Positions 40,047 through 51,880 of a stretch of 64,000 nucleotides of DNA are shown here, one piece after another. The first letter of the stretch is position 1. Each line of letters opens with the position of its first letter. The stretch lies in NCBI GenBank assembly GCA_030248225.1, contig JASANE010029411.1:1-64000 (forward strand). Direction: 5' to 3'. Below the pieces are notes generated by a model, which was given only the letters and a program-made list of their open reading frames with translations, was not told the origin of the DNA and ran no database searches. The position numbers and the translations under genes were made by a program. This DNA comes from Trileptium ribeirensis. Its lineage: Eukaryota > Nematoda > Enoplea > Enoplida > Thoracostomopsidae.

Positions 40047-40421
40047 CTATTGTTCATCGCTTAATGAGTCCACTTGATCATGGATTTCTCTAAATTTCTG
40101 TCGTGCTTCAACAGCTGCCCGATGCTGAGTTCGAGGTGTAGATAGCTTATAATTCTCATTAGATTCTTTTGAACCGGTCTCCCTGATTTCTAACGGAAAT
40201 AGCAGCCGAACAGCCCTATTTATGGTTTTGCGATTCGCTAGCCTCAACGTCGCCGATCGTGCAACGCCATCACGACTGCGTTGTAGAGCCGTGATGCGAC
40301 CCAAACGCCACTGGCTCCTCGGAAGGTCATCTCGTATGATCACGACGCTGCCGACACTGGGCGTTGAATCGGTTCGATTCCGATCCTTAAAACAAATGCT
40401 TTGCGTTCGCAGGCTCAGCAA
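40047..40421 (-). pseudogene. pol: BEL/Pao Pol C-terminal domain (DUF5641-like)
   Basis: It contains G-S-V-V-I-I-R-D-D, W-R-L-G-R-I and, further on, a basic strand and L-F-P-L-E, the pattern of the SH3-like domain at the C-terminus of BEL/Pao integrases. It is separated from the integrase core by frame changes. It is followed by about 100 bp and then the NADAR-SGNH gene. Confidence 0.75.
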
Positions 40422-42068
40422 ATACTCCGAACGCCATGAATTTCAAAATGAATTTAACAATTGATCAATATGTTTCCACCTTCTGGTGAGGGATTCAACA
40501 GTAGATGTTTCACGAGCGAAATCCTCATCGCTATCTGCTTTAAATTACGGTAATAGGCCCGCCCTAGGAAACCTTTCCAGGAAATGAGATGGAGTAAGCG
40601 GCGGTTTAGAAAAATCGCTCCCGATATATACAAGGGGCCTACTATTAACAATCATTGAAATTTCGGTGACGATTGTTTGCAGTTCCACCATGGAAACGCA
40701 ACGATTCTTCAGCGCTTTTATGAGGGACCGCTAACGATACCTATCATTCGCTCTTAAAAGCTCCCCATCCACGGAGACAAATCCGTGATAAACTTCCACT
40801 GGATGCCACGCATGGAACAATACTCTGGAATCGTGCGCTCACGGTCCATCCATAGCTTCGTCAGGAGGCGATCAGATGCATGGAAGTGCTTCATATTGTT
40901 CGATATCATAATCTGAGGACTCCCATATGCCGAGATGAATAGACAAAGGCAGACCAAAAACTGCTCTGCTGTAAAATTTTCCAGTTTCTAAATGCATGGC
41001 GCGGACCACCGCGCAAGTGAATTGGCAAATCCAACATTTGGAAACAACGTCTGGACCTGTTTTGACGTGAAGTGGACCTAGATAGTCCACGCCCATGTAG
41101 CTGAATGGCGCTTGTTGTTCAACACGAAAGGCTGGGAAGGGTGATGGTGTTGGCGACCGATATGATCCTTCGAGGATACGACACAAACGACAGGCCTTCA
41201 CGACGCGTTTGACTTGGGAGCGTCCGCTCAGGATCCAATATTTGTACCGCACTTGAGACAGCGTGTGCGAGACGCCGGCGTGATACAAACGGAAGTGGCA
41301 GTCTTCGATTACCAAGATGGTAAACGGGTCGTCTTTTGCAAGTAGTTTCAGGTGTTTGGCATCATACGACAACCCTGTGTTCTGAAAACGACCGCCACAC
41401 CTAATAATGCCAGTGTTGTCGACAAACAAGCCCAACCGCTTGATCAGAGCTTGTGTACTTTTATCGACGGTGTTGTTCAAGATGTTTTTGAAGTGCTTGC
41501 GCTGCGACTTCAACTCCCAAAATTTTTGTACTTCACTCAATTCCTCAACCGATAATTCGACCGATCGCCGTGTTCTACTCCTAGCATTGTTGATGAAACG
41601 AAACACCCAGGCGGAAACACGAAGGAGTCGCTTAAGACTGGAAAATTGCATCGGATCGAGACGTTCATCACTCTGTTCGGTAGTAGTATGCAATGCTATC
41701 GACTCCGACACATCGTTGACGTCACTGTCAAATTTAACGGATGAATCGTCAGCCAAGGCGATGGGATTCTCTGGCCATACGCCATCAGATTCCATAAGCC
41801 AGTTTGGTCCGTGCCACCACAATTTGTTGTCGACAATCGATTCGAAGCTGCAACCTCGAGATGGCAAATCCGCTGGGTTGCACTGTGCCGGAACATACCG
41901 GAAAGATACCGATACATATTTCTTTATTTCGTCAATGCGGTTTTTAACGAACCTCGTGGTGATCGACTTCTTGACAATCCAGTGCAAGACACTGAGAGTC
42001 GCTCCAGAGGTGATTGCTCTCAATGGGTAGTCGCAATTCTCTAGCGACGTATTCCAATATCCTGACAC
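40422..42068 (-). pseudogene. pol: BEL/Pao integrase, broken by frameshifts
   Basis: The frame 42068-40872 carries the RNase H/integrase junction (NPADLPSRG), the H2C2 zinc-binding motif (C-H-F-R-L-Y-H...C-R-L-C) and the start of the core (V-D-Y-L-G-P). Near 40900 the frame is lost; the next piece (40957-40754) has S-N-N-M-K-H-F and W-K-F-I-T followed by PWMGSF, the end of the catalytic core, and the following piece (40651-40454) continues towards the C-terminus. At least two frameshifts make it inactive. The integrase would have joined element cDNA to the genome. Confidence 0.85.
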
Positions 42069-43527
42069 CGATCAATACTTCCATCAATTCCATGCCAGGA
42101 ATCGACATTCCTTTGACTGGTCCGACCCTCGATTTTGCGAAAATAAGTTGCGAAAAACAAGCACCGCGTGTCTTTCCCCTGAGATATACAACTGCGGCAT
42201 AGGCCTTAGACGAAGCGTCACAAAAACAATGAAGCTGTAGTTCAGTAGCACAACCGATCACGTTACTGTGAATACACCGTGGCAGTGGAAATGCCGAGAT
42301 CTGCTGTAGACTTGTGGCACACTCGACCCACTCGTTCAAAATATCTGGTGGGAGTTTGTCGTCCCAACCATAGCTGTGCAACCATAGTCGTTGTATAAGG
42401 AGCTTTCCTGCCACTGTAACAGCTGCAAAGAACCCACACGGGTCGAAAATTTTTGCTAAGTACTTGAGCATTGTTCGTTTTGTCGATGCTTCAGCTTTCG
42501 ATGCGTCGAAAGAAGTACAAGTCAACGTGTCGGTCTTAGTGTCCCATTTGAGCCCTAGAACCTTTGTCACTGACGACGTTCCACGATCCTCCAGATCGAG
42601 TGCTGCTGACACGTTTTCATCGTTGGTGTACCATTCCCTAAGGTTCATACATGCCGCCCGGAACAACTCCTTTGAGTTTCGATAAAATGCAACTGCGTCA
42701 GTCGCGGTCATTTTTCCCGTAATTACGTTGTCCACGTAAATATTTCCATTAATTTCTTCGGCAACAGGTGACTCTGGATATTTGACGTGATGTTTGATAT
42801 CAGCAGCCAACAAAAATGGACTGCGGGCATATCCGAATGGAACGCGTCGAAAACGATAGGTGGCGACGGTTTCTCCAGATGGTGGAAGAGAAGGATCGCG
42901 CAGCCAAAGAAATCGTGTAACGTCTCTCGATGACTTCTGTAGTCCCACCTGTAAAAACGCTTTTTCAATATCACTGATCAGACCAATTCGATACATACGA
43001 AAACGTAAGAGGAGGCCACAAAGGTTGTCGAGCATCACTGGCCCCCGGCTAAGGCATTCGTTTAAAGAAGGGGAATATTTTCCTGCCTTTGCGGATGCAT
43101 CAAAGACAATGCGCAACTTCGTTGTCACCTTGAATGGGGTCATTACGCCATGATGAGGAACATAAAGAACTTTATCACTGACCGGATACGACGGTGCTTC
43201 CTCTATAATGCCTTTCTCGAGTTGATCAGTTATTGTTTGATGATACTGTTGCATCAATTTGGAGTCACCACCAATGCGGTTCAAGGTCGATCCAAGCCTA
43301 CGACGCGCTAGTTGATAGTTGTCAGGCAACTCCTGATGATTGGATTTGTACGGCCAAGCCGCATGATATCGACCATTGACAAATTCAACAGTATTGTTGA
43401 AATACCGTAGAGCGTCTTCATCATCAGTCGTGGTACTCGGAGGTTTGATCCAAATATCCTTCAAACTCCAGAAACGTTCAATTTGCAACGTAGAGTTGGG
43501 ACTGCTATCTAACTTCGAAAGCACCAA
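41944..43527 (-). pseudogene. pol: BEL/Pao reverse transcriptase and RNase H
   Basis: 527 open codons. Reverse transcriptase motifs include LRIVFDASAK, D-I-E-K-A-F (catalytic Asp), and Y-V-D-N in place of the more usual Y-V-D-D. RNase H follows with F-C-D-A-S, G-M-E-L-M and W-S-D-S-Q (D-E-D). The frame overlaps the integrase frame by ~125 bp, showing a frameshift at the RNase H end. This is the best-preserved part of the element. Confidence 0.9.
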
Positions 43528-43994
43528 CGATGATATATTCTGAGTGGGACTTGTGTTCTCAACACGGCCTGTGGCGATAAAACCAAGCGAGGACGATACA
43601 AATATGACGCCATTTGGGACAATATATCATATGACACAATATGATTCCATACCGACAAACTCGTAGTAATAATCCCGAGCAAAATATCGATGTTAACAAG
43701 CTGTGGGGCATTGATAACTGGCTCTGCGAGCACAATTTGCGACATGACGGGCACCTCCCGAATGTTCAGAGGCAACCTTTGAATCGGACACGAAATATTA
43801 TCAATCAAGTTTGCTGTCAACGTTTTCTTCGTGCCATCTCGAAGAACGTCATCAAACGCTTCTGCCTGAAAGGTCTTGTTTTTTCGGCTAGAATCGCCAA
43901 ATCCTGCAATCGCAACTGTCTCACTATTACGTGGCCAGTTGTTCATTGCCGAATCGCTCTTTGAGGGCGTCAACTGCCGATGAATAATTGGCAC
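43509..43994 (-). pseudogene. pol: BEL/Pao protease remnant (DUF1758-like)
   Basis: The central part (S-C-P-I-Q, N-I-D-I-L-L-G-I) matches the second half of the aspartic protease region of BEL/Pao polyproteins. The N-terminal half, including the D-[ST]-G catalytic segment, and the zinc knuckles that normally precede it are missing: the frame joins directly to the end of the Gag DUF1759 region. An internal deletion of several hundred bp is the likely cause. Confidence 0.7.
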
Positions 43995-44556
43995 TGGTTA
44001 AGCGGTAACCGTCTGACAAACGAAGGGCATCATCGCTCAAAAAACTACGAAGGTACTTAAATTTGTCAACGTCAAACAAATCATCGTTTTCATGGATGGT
44101 TGACTGGTAGGAGTCCCAGAATTCCTGGAACTTCAATGGATCGCCAGAAAATTTTGCTATCTGGAGCTTAGGAAGATGAACCGAAGGATGGCGTCGGGCA
44201 CTGTTCGACTCGTGGGATTCACCGCGGACTGAACTCTCTTTTGTGTCGATAGCAATGCTTTGAAAACTCTCGATCTTGGTGGACAACAGCAAACCTACCT
44301 CAAGAAGTTCATCATCAAGATCCATCGACTTTTGCGTCTCAGGTAATGCGCGATCTTCATACGTTATGCTGATATTTATTTCACCGTCGAGATGTTGAAG
44401 TCGAATACGATAATCCTTCAATTTCTCGACAATTACTCTACCCTTGTCAATATCCCCTTCCCCCGCGTCCAGAAACTCGCGACCCTTATGTAGCTCCTTA
44501 TTCGCATTAAGCCGAATCGCCTGGCGCTGATTGATCTTAAACTTTAGGTCTGCCAT
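43927..44556 (-). pseudogene. gag: BEL/Pao Gag N-terminal region (DUF1759-like)
   Basis: 209 codons from ATG 44556. After a charged helical N-terminus comes the BEL-type signature VHLPKLQIAKFSGDPLKFQEF, then W-D-S-Y, a Y-L-R-S-F-L segment and A-L-K-E-R-F-G, as in DUF1759 Gags. It ends by frame loss at the junction with the protease remnant. It would form the particle shell. Confidence 0.88.
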
Positions 44557-44999
44557 TGTTTTTTAACCACAATCGAATTCTTTTTCGATAAATACGTCAA
44601 TATGTATGGCTGAATGTGCACTACGCAACTACCAAGTTAGCAATATAAACAATGTCAATTCCAATGTCACACGAAATATTCGTAGAGTAGATAAGCATGT
44701 GTGGACGTACGATTTTCAAAACAGAAACCGTTATATTTGAACTCTTTCTACTTTCTCGCTTATAAAACAAGTTCTGCTACTGTGATAGATATTATGGCTC
44801 TTATCCGATCAAATAAGAGTTCAACTTACGATTAGTAGCTGTTTCCTGGTTCGAATCCGAAGGACGATGTAAGAAATTTACCCTCTGTCGAATAGATGTG
44901 GACGGGATGCAATTTGGGTAAGAAATTAACCGGCACAATCATGTGCCAAATGTCGATATTTATCAATTGACGAAGTTCAGCCAAGATAGCCAAACTATG
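44557..44999 (-). other. BEL leader with primer-binding-site candidate
   Basis: Untranslated leader between 5' LTR and gag. Directly inside the LTR, on the element strand, a TTGG / TGGctatcttgg string (~44980-44995) starts with TGG as expected for pairing with a tRNA 3' CCA end. The tRNA species was not assigned. Confidence 0.5.
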
Positions 45000-45000
45000 C

Positions 45001-45250
45001 TAATATACTATTGACGATACAATTGTTAATTGGTTTAATTTTCAACTGACTGAAAATTAGCACTATACTACATAGACACACTGATTTCTCAACGAAAACA
45101 AAAGAGGAAAGATCAACGATCAATCTCTATATCAATCGGAAAGAAACAAAAACACCTACACATTGCATCTGAAATCTATAGCTAATGAAGGTTATGCAAA
45201 ACAGTCCATTGCTATAATGACACAAGAGCAGTCAGTGTCTGTTCTCGACA
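45001..45250 (-). repeat. BEL/Pao element, 5' LTR
   Basis: 250 bp, a direct copy of 38431-38676 (about 96% identical). The outer end is TGTCGAGAACAGACAC on the element strand. No clear target duplication links the flanks of the two LTRs. Confidence 0.85.
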
Positions 45251-45254
45251 TTTG

Positions 45255-46930
45255 TTAACAAATCAAAACCAGGCCGATGCTTGCAGCAGCTATTTTACAC
45301 ATTCAGAAGTCTCCGGGTTACGTTCGAATTAAACCAGTCCAACTGGGTAACAGAGTATGACTTACGTAGAATTACTTAGCTTATGCTTGGCTAATATAAA
45401 TTGGGTCAAGCACCAGCCAGTGCGCTTGTAAACTTTGTAAATCAGGCGAAATTGAAGTAATGTAACGTTATCCACAACGCAGCCAGAAACTGCTACTGCA
45501 TTTACTGAAACTGTGCGAGCAGTAACACAGTTTGTCTCATTTACAGCATTCTGATTATAAATTTGTCATCATTATCATCTAACTGGTGTGCACTGTTTGT
45601 CCAACGGTAGCCTAAACAGTGTCCCTTACCACTGATCAGAAAATTAATTTCTATCTTTTTATTTTTCTTGGGATCATATGAACCAATAATTTCAAGTTTA
45701 CAGAACATCATGTAGCAAACGTATGCGTAGTAAAGGGAGGCGAATGGGGACAGAGCGAAAGTGTTTATTCTACGTTCCATGCGTTGTAAGCACATACAAT
45801 TTGACTCAGTATATACAAGGGGCAGGGAGTAACCGGAATTCCGGTTCCGGCGAAAATCGTGTTCCGGTTGCGGTTCCGGCAAAGGGCAAAAACCATACCG
45901 GAACCGGAATTCCGGTTTAAAAATTTTGTTTCAAATTTTCCACTTTTTTACTTTATCCTGTAATCCAAACATATGTAATATATATTATACAATGATCAAG
46001 CTCCAATACAACCACGCAAAAGAAAAGATTAACAAACCAATTTGCCGTGGGAAACGTAAGTAGCATTCTGATTAGAAAGTTATCATCATTATCATCTAAC
46101 TGACGGGCACTGTTTGTCCAACGCTAGCCTAAACAGTGTCTCTGACCACTGATCAGAAAATTACCTTCTATCTATTATTTTATCTTAGAATCATATAAAC
46201 CAATAATTTTAAGTTTCCTACAGAACATGCAACAAAAGTATGTGTAGCAAAGGGACGCGACTGGAAACAGAGCGAAAGTGTGTATTCTACGCTCCAAGCT
46301 TTGTAAGCACATTCGATTTGACGCAGTATACGCAATGGTGTATAGTGGAAGACATTTTTTGCTCTGAATGTCCAAAACCCGACATATTTGATCGATAAAT
46401 AAACATTATTAGCTTCCTCAGTGTCTTTAAAGTTTCAGAAAGGCAATAATACCGTCGCAATACATTAAGTTTAATGTAAAAGTTATTTTTAATGCATTTT
46501 AAATCCACTATACCTTCATTTCTTCCATCATCTGTTTTACTATATATAAATTTCGAAGGCCAGGTTCCGGTTCCGGTTCCGGTTTAAATGGACGGTTCCG
46601 GTTGCTGGTTCCGGCTCCGATAAATTTCGGTTCCGGTTATTCCCTGACAAGGGATATAGTGGAAGGCAGTTTTTGCTCTGGGTGTCCAATAAAACGACAT
46701 ATTGATCGATAAATAAACATTATTAACTTCCTCATTCTGTTTAAAGTTTCAGAACGGCAATAATGCCATCGCAATACATTAAGTTTAAAGCAAAAGTTAT
46801 TTTTAATGCATTTTAAATCGATTATACCATAATTTCTTCCTTCATCTGTTTTACTATGTAGAAATTTCGAAGACCAGGTTCCGGTTCCGGTTTAAATGGA
46901 CGGTTCCGATTGCTGGTTCCGGTTCCCGTT
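45255..46930 (+). mobile_element. outer hAT-like element (family D) carrying a nested copy
   Basis: 45255-45822 and 46655-46930 together match the middle and right parts of family D (compare 54745-55520 and, inverted, 57300-58090), while 45823-46646 is a second, complete copy inserted within. The right end has decayed at 'ggttcccg' (~46935). The left end is probably the piece at 35170-35410, separated by the retroelements in between. Confidence 0.65.
45823..46646 (+). mobile_element. complete hAT-like non-autonomous element with 8-bp target duplication
   Basis: 824 bp from CAGGGAGTAACCGGAATTCC to ...GGTTCCGGTTATTCCCTG. The terminal inverted repeats share CAGGGA.TAACCGGAA. It is flanked by ACAAGGGG (45815-45822) and ACAAGGGA (46647-46654), an 8-bp duplication with one change, typical of hAT transposition. 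It has subterminal GGTTCCGG repeats and no transposase ORF. Confidence 0.85.
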
Positions 46931-47439
46931 TTTCACCGATATATATATAAATATCTCTGTGCGTGATAAATATTGTATCCGAGGGAGCACCAAATCCTGA
47001 CCCATGAATGGATAAACTCCGCTGCCAGAAATACTCCGCATCCGAAAACTCGATACAACTCGATAGGATTGTAGTTCACGAGAGTATGCATAGTGCATAG
47101 CAAATTGAATCACATTAGAACCCAGTGTCATGCCATATCATTCGAATGAATTGCACCGTTTAGGAGTCGGCTCTCAACCTTTGTATTGTATATGCTGTTA
47201 CTACTGGAAATTATTGTTACTGAATAGTCGTATTAGTCGAATAGTCGTATGCTTGTATCTTCTATTGTATATCCGCATCGTGTACTATTGTAATTGATTT
47301 GATGTAGAATAGGATGAGCAAACTCCAACCAGGAGCTTCCTTTTTCATTTGGATCCTCGAAGCATACGTAAACAACAAGCCCGATATTTCCTGACTGATT
47401 TGCTGCGCTTAGCTCGCTTGAACCAGCCAGCCAGAGTTT
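46931..47439. other. non-coding, unassigned
   Basis: Short AT tracts and nothing recognised. It precedes the 3' end of the inverted LINE fragment. Confidence 0.3.
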
Positions 47440-49485
47440 AGCAATTAGCGTCGAGTGGCAGTTTTCTTTTGGCGCCGCTATAGGTGACCGTCACGCAATT
47501 CACTATCAGCCCAGCCCCGTGTCGATTAATGCAAGCGCAGCCGTCGTTAAAAAACTTGATAACGCTTGACAAAATTGATCTGATCCATACGGTTGATTAA
47601 GATGATGAGGACTCCAATATTGCGACCCTGACTCTAACAATGGCTGTACGTACACATACTTGTGATGTGAATTTATTGTATTATCCTATTGCCTAAACCG
47701 TTGCCCTAAAGTGTTTGCGATTTGCTTATCAATAAATGTTAATTGAAAAACCCATGGAGTTCCGGTGTTTTTGATGCCCTATGTAGCGATAAGTATTGAA
47801 GAGGTTCGAAATAGTCGCTCCAGTCGACGACCTGCGTTCAGGCTTGACGTCAAGAGGTCGCAAGCTTTAGCGTGATTCGCCGATTCCGCAATGCTTATGT
47901 ACGACTCGTGCGATGCGAATTTCCCCCAAGAACTCCCCGCCACCGGCGATGAAAACTAGAAGGGACCGTCATCCAACCAAACGTCAAAGTTGAACCGAAC
48001 CGCAGCGATTGGAGGTAAACGGTAAACGTCGAGGGGTTGTCGGACGTTAGTGTGGAAATTAACCAATCGTCCATTCGACACTTCCAGGTGGAAGTAGAAT
48101 AGGAAGTAGTGGTATGGTCTTTGTGGCCTGTGAGAAGGTGATAAGAGCCAACTTCGCCGGTGACCTCAAAGGTAGTACCATATAGACTACGTGTGCAACC
48201 CTTCCGATATGATCAGAACACATCCTGTGAAATGCTCCTACGGCTTCCAAAGCACCGTAGCTTCTTGGGATCGACCGATAAAAACGAACCTATTAGGTCC
48301 GCCCTTGAGATTACGATAGCCGGGCTAGTTTGGGCATTGGGTTTTAGAAGCGCGCAATGAGGCAGCATCACGTCAGTTAAATAAGCATGGGTTTCCCCAA
48401 TCAACAAGCTGTCCGGTTCTCGATTATCAACGGTAATCGCAATAAGGTTGGACATAAACTACGATCCAGCTCTCAAAATTCTAGTTTGTAAGCAGTCTAT
48501 AACGCAATTGTGACGTTTGATTCATTCGCCCCATGTCTGTGGACAATACTACAATATATGAGCTAAAGTCTCTTGAGCGCTACAGTCAACGTTGCAAAAG
48601 GGTGCTGGCATGGCATGTGCACGCGCTTGCCGATCAAGAGTAGGCCACAGGTTACCACGAATCTTAAGACATTCGATAAAATTTCTGCCTTGCAGCAAAT
48701 TTGTGCCATTATTAACATCCCGAGTGTCGCCCAAACAATATTCAATCCAAAACCGCCATGTGATGTATTCAAGCGAAAAGAATGATAGGACCGCTCCTCC
48801 TTTACGAGTAGCAGTCACCCAACCTTCAAACCTGGTCAATATACTTGCTGATGGTAACATCGTAGCGAAAGAGTCGGAATTAGTAATAGACGACAATACT
48901 GTTCGATCGATAGAGTTAATTTGGTAAGACGATTGACACACGATATCGGAATTGACGTTCCAAACGTCGGGACACCCAATCCACCATAGGGAAGCAACGA
49001 TAAACCCGATCCGCGTGTCATCCGGTAGAAACAGGAGATCACACACGGATTTCAGAATAATTATATCCAAGCCATTAATCAAACCAGCATTGATTCTGCC
49101 CAAGACCAGCATGTATTGCGGCTTAGGAATTATAGCTGCTCGCAACATACAGAGCCGTTGCTGCAGTTTTAACTGAGCTGCTTTCAGCATCGATAGGTAA
49201 CCAGTCAACTCGGTTTTAGGTCACACCAACTTCGCTCTGGGACTAACTTCGGTCCCAGGGTATTTGTAAGCATCGACTGATCTTCTATTCTTGCTCTCGC
49301 TCTGTGCTCTGATCGTATAGAAATTGTGGCGCATTTCGCAGTGTTTAGTTCTAATCCACCCATACAAAGACTTTCAGCACTTGATTAACATTAGTCTATA
49401 AACCCGCCTTGGTCTTTGCAATAAGTACCAAATCGTCAGCAGACACCAAGAATGCTTCAGCTGATGTCCTATTGGAGCAAATTAA
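47440..49485 (-). pseudogene. 5'-truncated LINE with reverse transcriptase end and restriction-like endonuclease
   Basis: On the minus strand, ~49485-49210 encodes the RT active-site region in broken frames (S-A-D-D-L-V-L-I-A, where most LINEs have [FY]-A-D-D). 49208-48549 is an open 219-codon frame with L-Q-Q-R-L-x-M-L-R, I-P-K-P-Q-Y-M-L-V-L-G and a C-terminal C-N-V-D-C-S-A-Q-E-T-L-A-H-I-L, the C-C-H knuckle before the endonuclease of R2/NeSL-type LINEs. After one stop, coding resumes with Y-C-P-Q-T-W-G-E and R-E-P-D-S-L-L (48455-48213), the P-D...D core of the restriction-like endonuclease. The remaining ~800 bp to 47440 are the 3' tail, the same sequence as repeat family C. The enzyme would nick target DNA and prime reverse transcription. 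Broken and 5'-truncated, it is inactive. Confidence 0.8.
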
Positions 49486-49937
49486 AGAAGCCTTTCACCA
49501 GAGCAATGCAATTTTATAAGTTCGCGTTTGGAAGAAATTTCGTCTGTCTGCGTCTGCACTTACTTTTTGCTGTCACTGTATCTTAATTATGTAAAAAGTT
49601 AAACTATAGTCTCGTATATTTACGAAAAGCTGCCGACCATCATAACATCTCAATCACTGATATAAAGCTTAAGGCTCACAGCGAACACGGTTATATCTGT
49701 TATTGTATACAGTCGCAGTCACTTTACTATTTTTACCTATCTATAATGAATAAAAATGCAACTATACCTCCAATACCACCGAACCCTCGCACAAACTGAG
49801 CTCCTTCTTGTGATTTATCCGTAACAATTTCTAGCACAGCTCCTGAAAAATTAACCAAACACGATTATTAGACATACAAATTAAGCCGAGCTTCCACAAT
49901 AACATGAAGGAGTACGTCGGTCCTATTTGGCCATGAC
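49486..49937. other. non-coding, unassigned
   Basis: Nothing recognised; AT-rich. Confidence 0.3.
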
Positions 49938-50040
49938 TAGAGATGGGCAAGGATATTCGGACATATCGTATCCGAATATTATCCCTGACGTCGGGATATC
50001 CGGATAATTGGATATACTGACATTATATCCGGTGACCGTT
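49938..50040 (+). mobile_element. possible end of another hAT-type element
   Basis: It starts TAGAGATGGGCAAGGATATTC, like the termini of many hAT elements, followed by nested self-complementary GGATATTCGG / CCGAATATTATCC and GGATATCCGGATAA repeats. The other end was not located. Confidence 0.35.
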
Positions 50041-50869
50041 TAGCAAAATTTAACCGGGAGAGAAGCCATAAACATTAGATCCGAGGATACCAAGCAAACA
50101 CACTTTTTCGATGACCTTTCGAGAAAAAATGGTTGCTGATTCCACATAATGGGGCTTCAGGTAGTTAATTTTAATTCACGTATTATATCCTCGACGAAGA
50201 TACTTGATTTGCAGTGTCGAGTTACCGGTAAGTTGGAAATCCAAAATACTTTTATTTTCCATTGTACATAGATTATAAATCATGTTTAATATATTGCGAC
50301 TATCCATATCTTACACTGATAGATAACGAATCTTTTATACATGTGAATGTACTGATTATGGATCTTCTATAAATGTGAATGTCCTACAATTAAACTTTAC
50401 TATTAAATATTATGTATATATAATGTAATAAATAAATATGTGTATAATGAATCTAGTAAACAATCCGCTATTTATATTTCCGTTTTTCTCGTCGTTTTGC
50501 CGTAAACAAATTTATGATACGGCACTACCAAAAGTTCATGATGAGCCCTTGAAAAAGAATGGAACACTCATGCCACAGCACGTTATATTATATACATAGT
50601 GGAATAATGCAGTCTTTCTTCTTTAGTTGACCCGCTTTTTTTGGGGGGGGGGAGGCAAATTCCAAATTTTGTTCTATCCCCCTCCACCCAACTTTTCTTC
50701 CAAATTTGGGGGGGGAGGGAGCGTGGGAAGCAGGATAGATAAAACCTGCCCCCCCAACATTCGGACAGCTACTGGGCTAGTAACACTGTGCAGAGCGTAA
50801 CGAAGCACAGGTACATCTACGCCTTTTGCGTGCCCATCCAATGTGTTCTCGACAGCATACGTCGATATG
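50041..50869. other. non-coding, unassigned
   Basis: AT-rich. A poly-G patch at 50640-50655 with C-rich and G-rich neighbours up to 50760 resembles the G/C-rich inside of the MITE at 30.9 kb. Confidence 0.3.
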
Positions 50870-51880
50870 CTATATGTCAGGTGTCATTCTCCCATACCTA
50901 CGGAACCATTGGTCTAGAACAAAATTAACACAGGCAATGAGTATCCCATGCCCGAAAACCACCAAGTGAAATGTTTCAGCCGCCCAGGACGTCAGAACAA
51001 ATTTTCGAATTTTGAGTCGAGGAAACACGAGGGTGCCATACCTCAAACCCACAACCCCCAGAACCGGAGCTTACATCAAAAACAAAAAAGAAGCACCGGT
51101 ATTTATCATTTTAGTATAAAATAAAACCAACCAGAGAAATAATTCGACAGTTAAGATAAAAATAACCTTGATTCTGTAAAGGGTACTAAAATGCGATAAA
51201 AACCCTCATTTTAACCTCTGACCCCGAAACATGGTGAAATACGCCCGTACCCATGGAACCATAGGTCGCAGAGTAAAACCAACAGCGGCAATGAGTTTGT
51301 CATGCCCGAAAACCACCAGGTAAAACTTTTCAGCCGCCCAGAAAATCAAAATAAATTTTCGAATTTTGGGTCGAGGAACCACGAGAGTGCCATACCTCAA
51401 ACTTAATAACTCCAGAATTAAAACCTTAATCGAAAAACAAAAAAAGAAGCACCGGCATTACTTGTTTATCGTTTTATTATGAAATAAAACCAGCAGAGAA
51501 AAAATTCTAAAGGTAAGATAAAAAACATTGCTTCTGTGAAGGGTACTACAATGGGATAAAAACCCCTCATGGAACCATGGGTCGCAGAGCAAAACCAACA
51601 CCGGCAACGCGTTTCCCATGCCCTAATTTTCAACCGCCCAGGACGTCAGAACAAACTTTCGAATTTTGGGTGGATAAATGACAGAGGGTGCCAAACTTCA
51701 AATATCATAACTCCAGAACCGCAGCCATAACCGAAAAACAAATAATATGCATGGGGATTTATTATTTTACTATGAAATTAAGCCAACCGGAAGAAAACAT
51801 TCGAAAGTTAAGGTAAACATAACCTTGCTTTCGTGAAGGGTGCTAAAATGGGGTAAAAAATCTCCTTTTGACTTCTGACC
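50870..51880 (-). repeat. tandem repeat, ~340-bp unit, about three copies
   Basis: Units start near 50890, 51235 and 51570 ('atggaaccat.ggtc...agagcaaaac.aacac.ggcaa'). They continue with 'catgcccgaaaaccacca.g..aaa..ttt(c)agccgcccag.a.gtcag' and 'ttttcgaattttgggtcgagg', then 'aaaaagaagcaccgg' and 'gaagggtactaaaatg.gataaaaa.ccctc'. Similar ORFs in the first two units (minus strand) are shadows of the repetition. Unit divergence is ~15-25% by eye. Confidence 0.8.

Noticed and set aside
44845..44865. GGTTCGAATCC-like string as a tRNA B box
   Set aside because: No A box or cloverleaf could be folded around it.
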